A stretch of DNA of 56,648 nt from Myxococcus llanfairpwllgwyngyllgogerychwyrndrobwllllantysiliogogogochensis (lineage in GTDB: Bacteria; Myxococcota; Myxococcia; Myxococcales; Myxococcaceae), in assembly GCF_006636215.1 (NCBI RefSeq), contig NZ_VIFM01000045.1, positions 1 to 56,648 of the forward strand, in the 5' to 3' direction. This document shows positions 36,621-44,384 of this stretch, piece by piece (within the stretch, counting starts at the first letter, position 1; the number at the start of each line of letters is the position of its first letter). The notes below the pieces were generated by a model, which was not told the origin of the DNA, did not search any database, and was given only the letters and a program-made list of their open reading frames with translations. The position numbers and the translations under genes are program-made.

Positions 36621-37291
36621 GCATGACGACGCGGCTGGGGTGGGTGGTGGTGCTGGGGCTGTGTGTGAGCGGCACGGCGCTGGCCCAGGACAGTGGCGCG
36701 GCGAAGCCCACGAAGACCAAGGGCGCGAAGGCGGGTGGCATTGCGCCGCTCGTGGACGCGACGACGGTGGTGGAGGACCTGGCGCTGGACCTCCGCTACG
36801 CGACGGCGGACAACTTCCTGAAGAAGCAGGTGTATCCGGACACGGCGCGCTGCCTGCTGCTGCCGGAGTCGGCGCGCAAGCTGAAGGCGGCGGCGGACGT
36901 GCTGCGGCCCAAGGGTTACCGGCTCAAGGTCTACGACTGCTACCGGCCCCGGGCCGTGCAGTGGGAGATGTGGAAGATCATGCCCGTGCCCGGCTACGTG
37001 GCGGACCCTCGCAAGGGCTCCAACCACAACCGGGGTGGGGCGGTGGACCTGACGATGGTGACGCTGGAGGGCAAGGAGGTGGAGATGCCCACCGCCTTCG
37101 ACACCTTCACGCCGGAGGCGCACCACGGTTATGCCGGTGGCAGCGAGGCGTCGCGCAAGCACCGCGAGGTGTTGCGAGAGGCGATGGAAGGCGCGGGCTT
37201 CGCGCCCAACCGCATGGAGTGGTGGCACTATGACCTGCCGGATGCGAAGTCCCGGCCGGTGCTGGACGTGCCCTTCGCTCCGGTGAAGTAG
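36617..37291 (+). CDS. ddpX: Exported D-Ala-D-Ala dipeptidase (VanX/DdpX type)
   Basis: 224 residues with a cleavable signal ending near TALAQ. The M15D zinc-peptidase motifs are intact: [10 protein letters not shown] supplies the first His and the Asp, and EWWHYD the catalytic Glu and last His ligand. CYRPRAVQ gives the conserved arginine. DdpX/VanX split D-Ala-D-Ala; exported forms are thought to recycle cell-wall dipeptide rather than give vancomycin resistance. No vanH or vanA ligase is present, so resistance is not implied. The start overlaps queC by ATGA. The coupling of a tRNA/deazaguanine gene with a cell-wall dipeptidase is likely transcriptional convenience. Confidence 0.92.
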   Translation: MSMTTRLGWVVVLGLCVSGTALAQDSGAAKPTKTKGAKAGGIAPLVDATTVVEDLALDLRYATADNFLKKQVYPDTARCLLLPESARKLKAAADVLRPKGYRLKVYDCYRPRAVQWEMWKIMPVPGYVADPRKGSNHNRGGAVDLTMVTLEGKEVEMPTAFDTFTPEAHHGYAGGSEASRKHREVLREAMEGAGFAPNRMEWWHYDLPDAKSRPVLDVPFAPVK

Positions 37292-37409
37292 CGCGAGAGT
37301 CCAAGGCCCCGGCTCCATGATGGAACCGTGATGCAGCCGGGCGCCACCTGCGGCACGCTGGGCTGAATCCGAAGGGAAGGCTCCGCCCGGTGTCCGCGTT
37401 GGTCCCACG

Positions 37410-38828
37410 ATGAAGACCGCTCTCTTGCGCTCCCTGTGCGGTGTCCTCTTGTGTCTCGCCACGTCGGCGTGGGCACAGGCGGGCACGGTGGCGGGCTCGG
37501 TCCTCCAGGCGCGGAGCCAGCAGCCTCTCGCGGGGGTGAAGGTCTCCGCGACGTCCCCCGTGCTCCCGGCGCCGCGCACCGTGCTGACGGACGCGAAGGG
37601 CCACTACCAGCTCGCCCAGCTCCCGGCGGGTCTCTACGCGCTGCGCTTCGAGAAGGAGTCCTTCCAGGCCGTCACGCGCGCGGACGTGAAGGTGGAGTCG
37701 GGCCAGACGCTCACCGTGCAGGTGGAGCTTGCGCCCGTGACGTCGTCCCCGCCCGCCGCCGCGACGAATGGCACCGCGTCCCACGCTTTCGCTCCGCTGG
37801 CTCCGTTCGCTCCCCCGCTGCGACTGGAGTCGGACGGTGTCGCGTGGATGGTCGTCCCCCGGGCCGGGGACATTCGCGACCGGGCTCCACCGTGGGCGCT
37901 GCCCCAGCTCTCGGTGCTCGGGCCCGACGGTACGAACCAGAGCCTCTTCGCTCCCGGCAGCAAGCCCCTGCGTGACTCGGACACGCGGGGCCACGGCGTC
38001 AATCCGACCATCGACACGGAGGAGGAGCGCATCTCCACGTATACGTTCCAGGTGAGCACGGCTTCGTACGCGCTGACGCGAGGCTATCTGGAGCGCGACT
38101 CCCTGCCGGCGGAGGAGGCCGTGCGGGTGGAGGACTTCGTCAACAGCTTCGAAGTGGGCGAGGACGGCGACGTGGTGGGCCCGTTCGTCATCCACGTGGA
38201 AGGCTTCCCGTCGCCAAGTCGCAAGGGCTACCACGTGGTGCGAGTGAGCGTGCGCGCACGCGAGTCCTTCACCGACGTGGGCGTGCAACTGGAGTTCGAC
38301 CGGAAGGCCGTGGCCCGCTACCGCCTGGTGGGGTACGAGAACCAGTCCGCCACGCCGGAGCCGTTCGACGATGACGCGGAGCCAGAGTCCGTGCCGCTGG
38401 CGGCGGGCACGTCCGTCACCGCCATCTACGAGGTGAAGCTGATAGGGCCCGCCATCGCCTTCGGCACCCTGCGCGTCCTCTATGAAGAGGGCGAGAACAC
38501 CATGTGGCGCCGCGTGCAGAAGCTGCTGCCCTCCAGCGTCCTGCGCTCGTCCTCCGCGCGCGTCGCCGCCTCCACGCGGCTTGTGTACGTGGCCGCCGCC
38601 TTCGCGGAGAAGCTGCGCGGCTCCTACTGGACGCGCACGCTCGACTGGCCGCGGCTGCACGCGCTCTGGCAGGACATCGGGGAGCCGCTGGTGAGCCGTC
38701 AGGACGTGGTGGAGTTGGGCGCGCTCATCAAGAAGGCGGGCGCGTTGGACCAGCGCAAGGACCGCTTCGGCCCCCCAGGCTCCCTGTCCACCATGGACCC
38801 CGACACGGGCCCGGGTCCCGGAAGGTAG
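37410..38828 (+). CDS. Exported VWA-family relative lacking the VWA domain
   Basis: 472 residues. Signal peptide (1-22), then a carboxypeptidase-regulatory-like beta domain (~25-105; GSVLQARSQQPLAGVKVSA and LPAGLYALRFEK). A Pro/Ala spacer leads to the conserved block that usually precedes a VWA domain (~198-248: NPTIDTEEER, then TASYALTRGYLE, then AVRVEDFVNSF). After GYHVVRVSVRARE (~284) the protein passes straight to the DUF3520-type C-terminal domain (VGVQLEFDRKAVARYRLVGYEN). The ~200-residue VWA core with its metal-binding MIDAS motif is missing, without a frameshift. Close to its 3' end, 8 bases separate it from the histidine kinase, suggesting one operon. Confidence 0.8.
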   Translation: MKTALLRSLCGVLLCLATSAWAQAGTVAGSVLQARSQQPLAGVKVSATSPVLPAPRTVLTDAKGHYQLAQLPAGLYALRFEKESFQAVTRADVKVESGQTLTVQVELAPVTSSPPAAATNGTASHAFAPLAPFAPPLRLESDGVAWMVVPRAGDIRDRAPPWALPQLSVLGPDGTNQSLFAPGSKPLRDSDTRGHGVNPTIDTEEERISTYTFQVSTASYALTRGYLERDSLPAEEAVRVEDFVNSFEVGEDGDVVGPFVIHVEGFPSPSRKGYHVVRVSVRARESFTDVGVQLEFDRKAVARYRLVGYENQSATPEPFDDDAEPESVPLAAGTSVTAIYEVKLIGPAIAFGTLRVLYEEGENTMWRRVQKLLPSSVLRSSSARVAASTRLVYVAAAFAEKLRGSYWTRTLDWPRLHALWQDIGEPLVSRQDVVELGALIKKAGALDQRKDRFGPPGSLSTMDPDTGPGPGR

Positions 38829-38836
38829 CCGCGAGC

Positions 38837-40660
38837 ATGCTCCGCAGGCTGCTGCCCATGCTCGTCGCGCTGCTGCTGGGCCTCGTCGGGCTCGGCTGGG
38901 GACTGGGCTACCTCCATCGCATCTTCGCCAATGAGCGGGAGGACGCCCGGCTCTCGCTCGACTCGCGGCGCGAGGCGCTGGAGCAGTATGCGCGCGCGTC
39001 GCTGACGCAGTCCCTGCACGACAAACTGGAGGCCGCGAAGCCCGCCCTCGAGGCCGCGGTGGCGGACCCGCTGGCTCCCGACACCGGCCTCTATCTGCGC
39101 GAGCGCGGCACCCAGGTGCTGCCCCGCCTCGCGCTTCATGACACCGGTGACGTCTCGCCGGCCCGCGAGCGGTATGCGCGGCTGCGCGCCGGCACGGAGG
39201 TGTCGGAGGACCCGGAAGACCCGTGGGCGGAGCGGCTCGTGAGGACGCGGGCGGTGGAGCTGGCGCTCGCGCGGGGAGACCGTCGCGCCTCCACGGTGGC
39301 GCTGATGGCGCTCTTGCAGCACCGCTCGCAATACGTGCTCGCCTCCACGCGAGACGTGCCGGGCCTGCTGGTGGTGCTGGAGTCGCTGGCGGAGCGCGGC
39401 GACCCGGTGCCGCAGCTCATGCAGGCGCTGGTGCGGGACGGCCTGGCGGACGGCAAGGGTGGCCGGCTGGATGGCCTCCAGCGGCTGCTGTTGTCCCGCC
39501 GCTCGCGCTTCACTCCGGTGGACTTCCAGTTCCTGCTCGAGCGGGTGGCCGCGCTCTCCACGAAGGTGGGCGCGCCGGTGGACGACTTCGAGTCGCGCGC
39601 TCGCGAGCTGACGGCCCGTCCGCTGCCCCTGCCGGCGTTCCTCCCGGGCCCGGCCCTGGTGCGCGCCGGCTGGTACCTGGAGCCGCGCGGCGGCAACCAG
39701 GTGCGAGGCGTGGCGGTGGATGCGTCGGAGCTGCTGGAGTCGCTCACGCGCGAGATGCGCGAGCGCGGATTGCTGGACACCGAGGGCAAGGTGCGGCTGC
39801 TCGGGGACGCGGCGGTGCTGTCGCTGGACGCGCTGCCGTTGTCGGTGGCCACGCCCGAGTGGGCCCGGGCCCAGGCCGCGCTGGAGAGCCGCTACCGCTT
39901 GAAGACGGGCATGGTGGTGCTGTGCGCGGGGCTGGCCCTGGGCATCGCCGCGCTGGCCTTCCTCGCGCAGCACCGCAAGTACCGCTTCCTGGAGCTGAAG
40001 AGCGACTTCGTGGCCACGGTGTCGCACGAGCTGCGCACGCCGCTGGCCTCCATCCGTCTGCTCGCGGAGACCCTCGAGTGGCGGCTCGCCGAAGGCACGG
40101 ACGCCCGGGACTATCCGGCGCGCATCGTTCGCGAGGCGGACGGGCTGGGCTTCCTGGTGGAGAACCTCCTGTCCTTCAACCGCATCGACAAGGGCCGCTG
40201 GGTGCCGAGGCTGGAGCCGGTGCGCCTGGACGAGCTGGTGTCGCTGCTGCGCAGGGACCTGGAAGCCTGGTCGAAAATCCCCGTGGAGTTGGAGGCGGAG
40301 GTGGGCGAGCTGGAGCTGCGCGCCGACGCCCAACTGCTGCGCCTGTTGCTCTCCAACCTCGCGCGCAACGCCTGCGCCTACAACACCCGCGTCCCCGTGC
40401 GCCTGCGCGTGGAGGCGCTGCCGGGTGGACGCGTGCGCTTCTCCGACAACGGCGTGGGCATTGCTCCGGGAGACTGGGAGCGCGTCTTCGGCGAGTTCGT
40501 CCGCCTGCCCGGGCAGGGGCGCGAAGTTCCCGGCAGTGGCCTGGGGCTCGCGCTGTGTCGCCGCATCATGCGCTTGCACTCCGGTACCCTTCGCGTGGTG
40601 GCCTCCAGTTCCGAGGGCACCACCTTCGAGCTCTCCTTTTCCCCCAACGCGACGCTATGA
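38837..40660 (+). CDS. Membrane sensor histidine kinase
   Basis: 607 residues. Two membrane helices (about 7-25 and 357-378) enclose a ~330-residue periplasmic sensor that I do not recognise; it is helical and Arg/Leu/Glu-rich, with a HEAT-like feel. The H-box is VATVSHELRTPLASIRL with the phosphorylated His397. N-box NLARNACAYN, G1 DNGVGIAPGDW, and G2 GSGLGLALC complete the ATPase domain. No HAMP domain is obvious. It starts 8 bases after the VWA-less exported gene and overlaps the response regulator start by ATGA, so the three are co-translated. The upstream secreted protein is a natural candidate for its input partner. Confidence 0.95.
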   Translation: MLRRLLPMLVALLLGLVGLGWGLGYLHRIFANEREDARLSLDSRREALEQYARASLTQSLHDKLEAAKPALEAAVADPLAPDTGLYLRERGTQVLPRLALHDTGDVSPARERYARLRAGTEVSEDPEDPWAERLVRTRAVELALARGDRRASTVALMALLQHRSQYVLASTRDVPGLLVVLESLAERGDPVPQLMQALVRDGLADGKGGRLDGLQRLLLSRRSRFTPVDFQFLLERVAALSTKVGAPVDDFESRARELTARPLPLPAFLPGPALVRAGWYLEPRGGNQVRGVAVDASELLESLTREMRERGLLDTEGKVRLLGDAAVLSLDALPLSVATPEWARAQAALESRYRLKTGMVVLCAGLALGIAALAFLAQHRKYRFLELKSDFVATVSHELRTPLASIRLLAETLEWRLAEGTDARDYPARIVREADGLGFLVENLLSFNRIDKGRWVPRLEPVRLDELVSLLRRDLEAWSKIPVELEAEVGELELRADAQLLRLLLSNLARNACAYNTRVPVRLRVEALPGGRVRFSDNGVGIAPGDWERVFGEFVRLPGQGREVPGSGLGLALCRRIMRLHSGTLRVVASSSEGTTFELSFSPNATL

Positions 40661-41361
40661 ACCCCACCCAGCCCACCATCCTGCTCGTGGAGGATGACCC
40701 GAACCTGCGGCTCGCGCTGCGCGACAGCCTGGAGCACCAGGGAGGCTACGCCGTGGAAGAGGCGGCCTCCGTGCGCGAGGCCCGCGAGCACCTGGCCCGC
40801 GGCGCCTTCCAGCTCATCCTCCTGGACGTCATGTTGCCGGATGGCGACGGCTACACGCTGTGCCGGTCGCTGCGCGAGGAAGGTGTCACGTCGCCGGTGC
40901 TGATGCTCACCGCTCGCACGCTGGAGGATGACGTCGTGCGCGGCTTCGAGGCGGGCGCGCAGGACTACCTGGGCAAGCCCTACCGCCTGCGCGAGCTGCT
41001 GGCCCGGGTGGGCGCGCTGGTGCGCCGCGCGGGTGGCGGTGCTCCGGCGAAGCAGGTGCGCTTCGGCGGCTATCGGATGGACCTGGACCGCCGCAAGCTG
41101 GAGACGCCCGAGGGCGCGAACGTGGAGCTGACGCGCACGGAGTTCGACCTGCTGGCCTTCCTGGTGCGGGAGCGTGAGCGCGTGTTGCGCCGCGATGACA
41201 TCCTCGACGCGGTGTGGGGCCGTGACATCGTCGTGGACCCGCACACCGTGGACAACTTCGTCTCCAGCCTGAAGAAGAAGCTGGGGTGGAACAGCGCCTC
41301 GCGCTTCGCCATCCAGACGGTGCGCGGCGTGGGCTACCGCATGGAAATCGAGGCGCCCTGA
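40657..41361 (+). CDS. OmpR/PhoB-family response regulator
   Basis: 234 residues. Receiver domain: acidic pocket VEDDPN, phosphoacceptor Asp57 in LLDVMLPDGDG, switch Thr in MLTART and Lys in GKPY. A winged-helix DNA-binding domain follows: LTRTEFDLLAFLV, the recognition segment DPHTVDNFVSSLKKKLG and the wing RGVGYRME. It is the partner of the preceding kinase, coupled by ATGA. Targets are unknown; its own operon, and the convergent operon three bases away, are worth testing. No terminator can fit between it and the convergent HEAT-like gene. Confidence 0.96.
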   Translation: MNPTQPTILLVEDDPNLRLALRDSLEHQGGYAVEEAASVREAREHLARGAFQLILLDVMLPDGDGYTLCRSLREEGVTSPVLMLTARTLEDDVVRGFEAGAQDYLGKPYRLRELLARVGALVRRAGGGAPAKQVRFGGYRMDLDRRKLETPEGANVELTRTEFDLLAFLVRERERVLRRDDILDAVWGRDIVVDPHTVDNFVSSLKKKLGWNSASRFAIQTVRGVGYRMEIEAP

Positions 41362-41364
41362 TGC

Positions 41365-42282
41365 TCAGCGCAGCGGGTTGTTCGCCATCCGCCGCGACAG
41401 GCCTTCCAGCGCGGGGTGGTTGGACTCCCGCGTGCGAGCCCGCATCGACTGGATGAGAGCTCCCGTCTCCGGCGCATCCACGCGCATGAGCGCCTGGGTG
41501 AGGGCCTGCTGGACGTCTCCGGTGTAGTTCAGCCAGGCGTTGACCAGGGCCTCTGCGGCCACGCGGCGCACGTCCCCTTCCTCGGGAGCGGCCTTCGGCT
41601 GGGACGTCTTCCACGCCCAGAAGGAGCCGATGTCGCCCAGCGCCACGGCGAGCCGCCGGGCCTCCGAGGGCGCCGGGGTGCGCGCGAGGGCCTCCGCCAG
41701 CGCCTGGGCGACCACCAGCCTGCGACACTGGCCCATGGCCTCGCGCACCGTCTCTCCGCGGAAGCCCTCCTGGGGGGACAGCGTGATGAGCAGCGCCGCG
41801 GCCTCCAGGGACTCCAGCTTCGCCAGGGCCACCGCCGCCGCGCGGCGCGCGGGACGCCGCGTCTCCGCGCCTTCCAGCAGGGTCTTCCACAGCGGCAGGA
41901 GTCGCGCGTCCCGCAGGTCCCCGGTGGCCTCCACCATGCCCACCTGGAGGGCCAGCTTCGCCGAGTCGCGCGCGGGTTGAGTCGCCAGGCCCGCGTCGAA
42001 GACCAGTCGCTCCACCATGGGCCACAGCGCCTGCGCACCCAGTTGTCGGAACAGCGGCGCGGTGGCGGCGAGGGTGCCCCGCTTGCGTGAGTCCAGCACC
42101 TCCACCTGGGGGATGACCGCTTCCAGGCGCGCGAAGGCCTCGGGCGTCTGCTGCCGCGCGCGGGCCACTTCTTCTCGCAGCTCGCCCAGTCCATCCACAG
42201 GGGACGTCTGGGCGGTTGCGGGCGAGGTGAACCACAGCATCAACAGCGCGGCGCCCAGGCCGGCGGACAGTGCGTGACTCAT
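41365..42282 (-). CDS. Periplasmic HEAT-like repeat protein
   Basis: 305 residues from ATG 42282, with a signal peptide ending near SPATAQT. The mature protein is all-helical with repeat-like helix pairs (RRAAAVALAKLESLEAAALL; EARRLAVALGDIGSFWAW; VRRVAAEALVNAWL), resembling HEAT/Armadillo repeats that act as protein-binding scaffolds. Its start overlaps the stop of the upstream deiminase gene by four bases (ATGA), so it is made together with it and probably works in the same compartment. The ORF's further extension upstream is inside the deiminase gene. No enzymatic motif is visible. Confidence 0.8.
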   Translation of the reverse strand: MSHALSAGLGAALLMLWFTSPATAQTSPVDGLGELREEVARARQQTPEAFARLEAVIPQVEVLDSRKRGTLAATAPLFRQLGAQALWPMVERLVFDAGLATQPARDSAKLALQVGMVEATGDLRDARLLPLWKTLLEGAETRRPARRAAAVALAKLESLEAAALLITLSPQEGFRGETVREAMGQCRRLVVAQALAEALARTPAPSEARRLAVALGDIGSFWAWKTSQPKAAPEEGDVRRVAAEALVNAWLNYTGDVQQALTQALMRVDAPETGALIQSMRARTRESNHPALEGLSRRMANNPLR

Positions 42283-44141
42283 CGGCCGCTCTCCCACCAC
42301 TTCGTTGAAGGCACTTCGCGCGCGCTGTTCGTCGCGCAATGAACCTCGCCACCTCCCAGGTGGTAGAGGTCCCAGGTGTCCGTCCAGTGCACCCGGATGC
42401 CGTGAGGAGCCAGCGCCTCTTCGAGCTGCACCTTGAAGATGTCCTTCCCGTCGATGACGAGCCCGTGCGGGTCCGGCGCGATGACGAGCGAGCGGGACAC
42501 CGACAGGAGATTCACCGTCCCGGGTTGCAGCGCCGTCGCGCCGTTCGGCGCGTTCTGGAAGAGGAAGGGCACGCGGACAATCTCATCGTCGGTGAGGCCC
42601 GTCGCTTCACGCAGGATGAGCAACTGCTCGTCGATTTCGAGCGCCGCCCGCGCGTTGGCGTCCATCACCCCGGCATGGTTCAACAGCTCCGACACCGTCG
42701 CTTCCGCGGGCCGGTCATACGGCCAGCGCATGCCTGTGAAGAGCTTCGCTTCGCCATGTCCCTGGGCCTGGGCGTTCTGCAACATGCGCCGCGCCTGGGC
42801 CGGGTCCGCCACCAGCGCAATCCAGCCGCGAGGCGTGTCGGCGGGGAGGAAGCTGAGCGTCTCGTCCACGTGGGCCACGGCGAGCCAGGACGTGTCCAGG
42901 TACACCGGCGGCTGCACGGCCTGGGCCTCCAGCATCTTCGTGAAGCTGGGGTCCGGCTGGAAGTCGGGCTCCGAGTCGGGACCCCGGCCGCGCAAGAGCC
43001 GCCCCAGGGGATACTTCACGCCGTCCTTCTCGTAGGGCGGGATGACCTCCGTGTTGCCCAGGGAGTTGAGCGTCTGGGATTCGGAGGACATGCCCGTCTG
43101 GTATTGCTGCACCGCCGCCTGATTCCTGCCCCGGAGCCAGTAGACGATGCGGCCCGCCTCTCGGAGCGGGGCCTTGGTCGCGCCCCAGTTCACGTTGGCC
43201 GAACGGTAGTTGACCTGGATGACGTGCTGGGCGCCGCCACCCTCGAGCCGGGGCATCGACATGTATGCGGGCTCGAAGTAGTCCTGCGCCCACAGGTCCT
43301 CCACCGCGAACTCGGAGAAGGCCGTCGGCTCCCCGGACTCGGCGAGGGCCCTGCCCAAATCGCCACGGAAGCGCGACGAGTCCTCGATATCCAACCGCGA
43401 CACGTAGACGTTCCGCACCGGCGTCAGGTGATGGAACATCACCACCGGCGCGACGCGCAGGCGCACCGTGTCCTGGAACCGCTCCTGCGGCCGATCCACG
43501 TGGTAGATGGACAGCACCACGTCCGCGTACCCGTCCCACTCCGCTGGGTCCCTCGCGATGTCGTTGGCCTCGATGGCGATGTTCACGCCCTCGCGCAGGT
43601 TCTTCGCTGACAGGGGCAGGACGTTGGCGATGCGGAACGAGACGAACTCACCTTCGATTTGCTTGAACAGGCGCACCTTGTCGCTCGCGGGCCCCGTCAC
43701 GGAGATGCTCCCCACCGCGTAGCCCGGCGCGTCCGCCCAGCGCTCGACGCGCAGCCGCGCCAGGTCCAACAGGTCCTCGTCCCCATTCACCTCCGAGTCC
43801 CGCGCGTCGTTGCAGGCCGCCAGCGCGTCATCACTCAGGATGGAGGAGGACATGCTGAAGGCGCAGAGCTCTTGGTCATCGTCGATGTTGGCCAGGAAGA
43901 TGGCGCCCCGGTCGGCGGTCCACGCGTCCTCGCCCGCCTCGTCCTCCGCGTCCACCACGCCATCGCGGTTCACATCCGCGAGCAGATTCACATTCGGCTC
44001 GAAGGGCGCGGTGAGCCGGTCCGAGTTCTGGCTCGTGTCGTTGCCCGAGTCGAAGGCGGAGCACCCGCTGAACAGCACCAGCGAGAGCAGCACGCCCAGG
44101 GGCACGCAGGAGGTGACGCGCTGTTCGGGAGGTAGGCTCAT
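42279..44141 (-). CDS. Protein-arginine deiminase (PAD) family lipoprotein
   Basis: 620 residues from ATG 44141, with lipobox FSGC after a signal. Two PAD domains are visible. The middle calcium-binding domain (about 40-170) has LLADVNRDGVVD, WTADRGAIFLANIDDD and ISVTGPASDKVRLF, as in animal PADs. The catalytic domain has Asp287 (WAQDYFEP), His424 and Asp426 (AHVDETLSF) and the nucleophile Cys602 (GGGEVHCATNS), equivalent to human PAD4 Asp350, His471, Asp473 and Cys645. The N-terminal immunoglobulin-like domain of animal enzymes is absent. PADs convert peptidyl-arginine to citrulline and need calcium. As a lipoprotein it would act on envelope or extracellular proteins. The start follows the signal; no strong ribosome site is seen. 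Confidence 0.92.
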   Translation of the reverse strand: MSLPPEQRVTSCVPLGVLLSLVLFSGCSAFDSGNDTSQNSDRLTAPFEPNVNLLADVNRDGVVDAEDEAGEDAWTADRGAIFLANIDDDQELCAFSMSSSILSDDALAACNDARDSEVNGDEDLLDLARLRVERWADAPGYAVGSISVTGPASDKVRLFKQIEGEFVSFRIANVLPLSAKNLREGVNIAIEANDIARDPAEWDGYADVVLSIYHVDRPQERFQDTVRLRVAPVVMFHHLTPVRNVYVSRLDIEDSSRFRGDLGRALAESGEPTAFSEFAVEDLWAQDYFEPAYMSMPRLEGGGAQHVIQVNYRSANVNWGATKAPLREAGRIVYWLRGRNQAAVQQYQTGMSSESQTLNSLGNTEVIPPYEKDGVKYPLGRLLRGRGPDSEPDFQPDPSFTKMLEAQAVQPPVYLDTSWLAVAHVDETLSFLPADTPRGWIALVADPAQARRMLQNAQAQGHGEAKLFTGMRWPYDRPAEATVSELLNHAGVMDANARAALEIDEQLLILREATGLTDDEIVRVPFLFQNAPNGATALQPGTVNLLSVSRSLVIAPDPHGLVIDGKDIFKVQLEEALAPHGIRVHWTDTWDLYHLGGGEVHCATNSAREVPSTKWWESGR

Positions 44142-44170
44142 GAAGGTCCGGGTCGATGGATGACCGGTCC

Positions 44171-44208
44171 GGTGCCGGGGGGCACCCACCCATCGTTGGT
44201 ATGCATAC
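44171..44208. promoter_or_regulatory. Hairpin and palindrome between the divergent deiminase and DUF1800 genes
   Basis: GGTGCC and GGCACC form a perfect 6-bp hairpin around GGGG at 44171-44186, in the deiminase leader. GTATGCATAC (44199-44208) is a perfect 10-base self-complementary site extended by TT/AA on the outside. In such G/C-rich DNA the second site is unexpected and may be a dimeric regulator's operator. Confidence 0.4.
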
Positions 44209-44384
44209 GAAAAGCATCTTGGCCTCGGGTTCAAGCAACATCGGGTGCGTCCCGGGGCGACCTTCGCGAGGCAAGTGATGGTTGACATCGCGTCCGCTTC
44301 CGTCGAGGCGACCCCGGGGGAGGGCAGGCGAGCGAGGCCGAACGCGCTGTAACTTCGGGCGCCTTCGTGGGTTCAGTTCCCGCC

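Noticed and set aside
36617..37291. Vancomycin-resistance locus because of the VanX-like dipeptidase
   Set aside because: No vanH, vanA or two-component vanRS genes. An exported signal-bearing dipeptidase fits wall-peptide recycling better.
37300..37345. GGCTCCATGATGGAACC as a terminator
   Set aside because: One mismatch in a short arm and no T-run; too weak to call.
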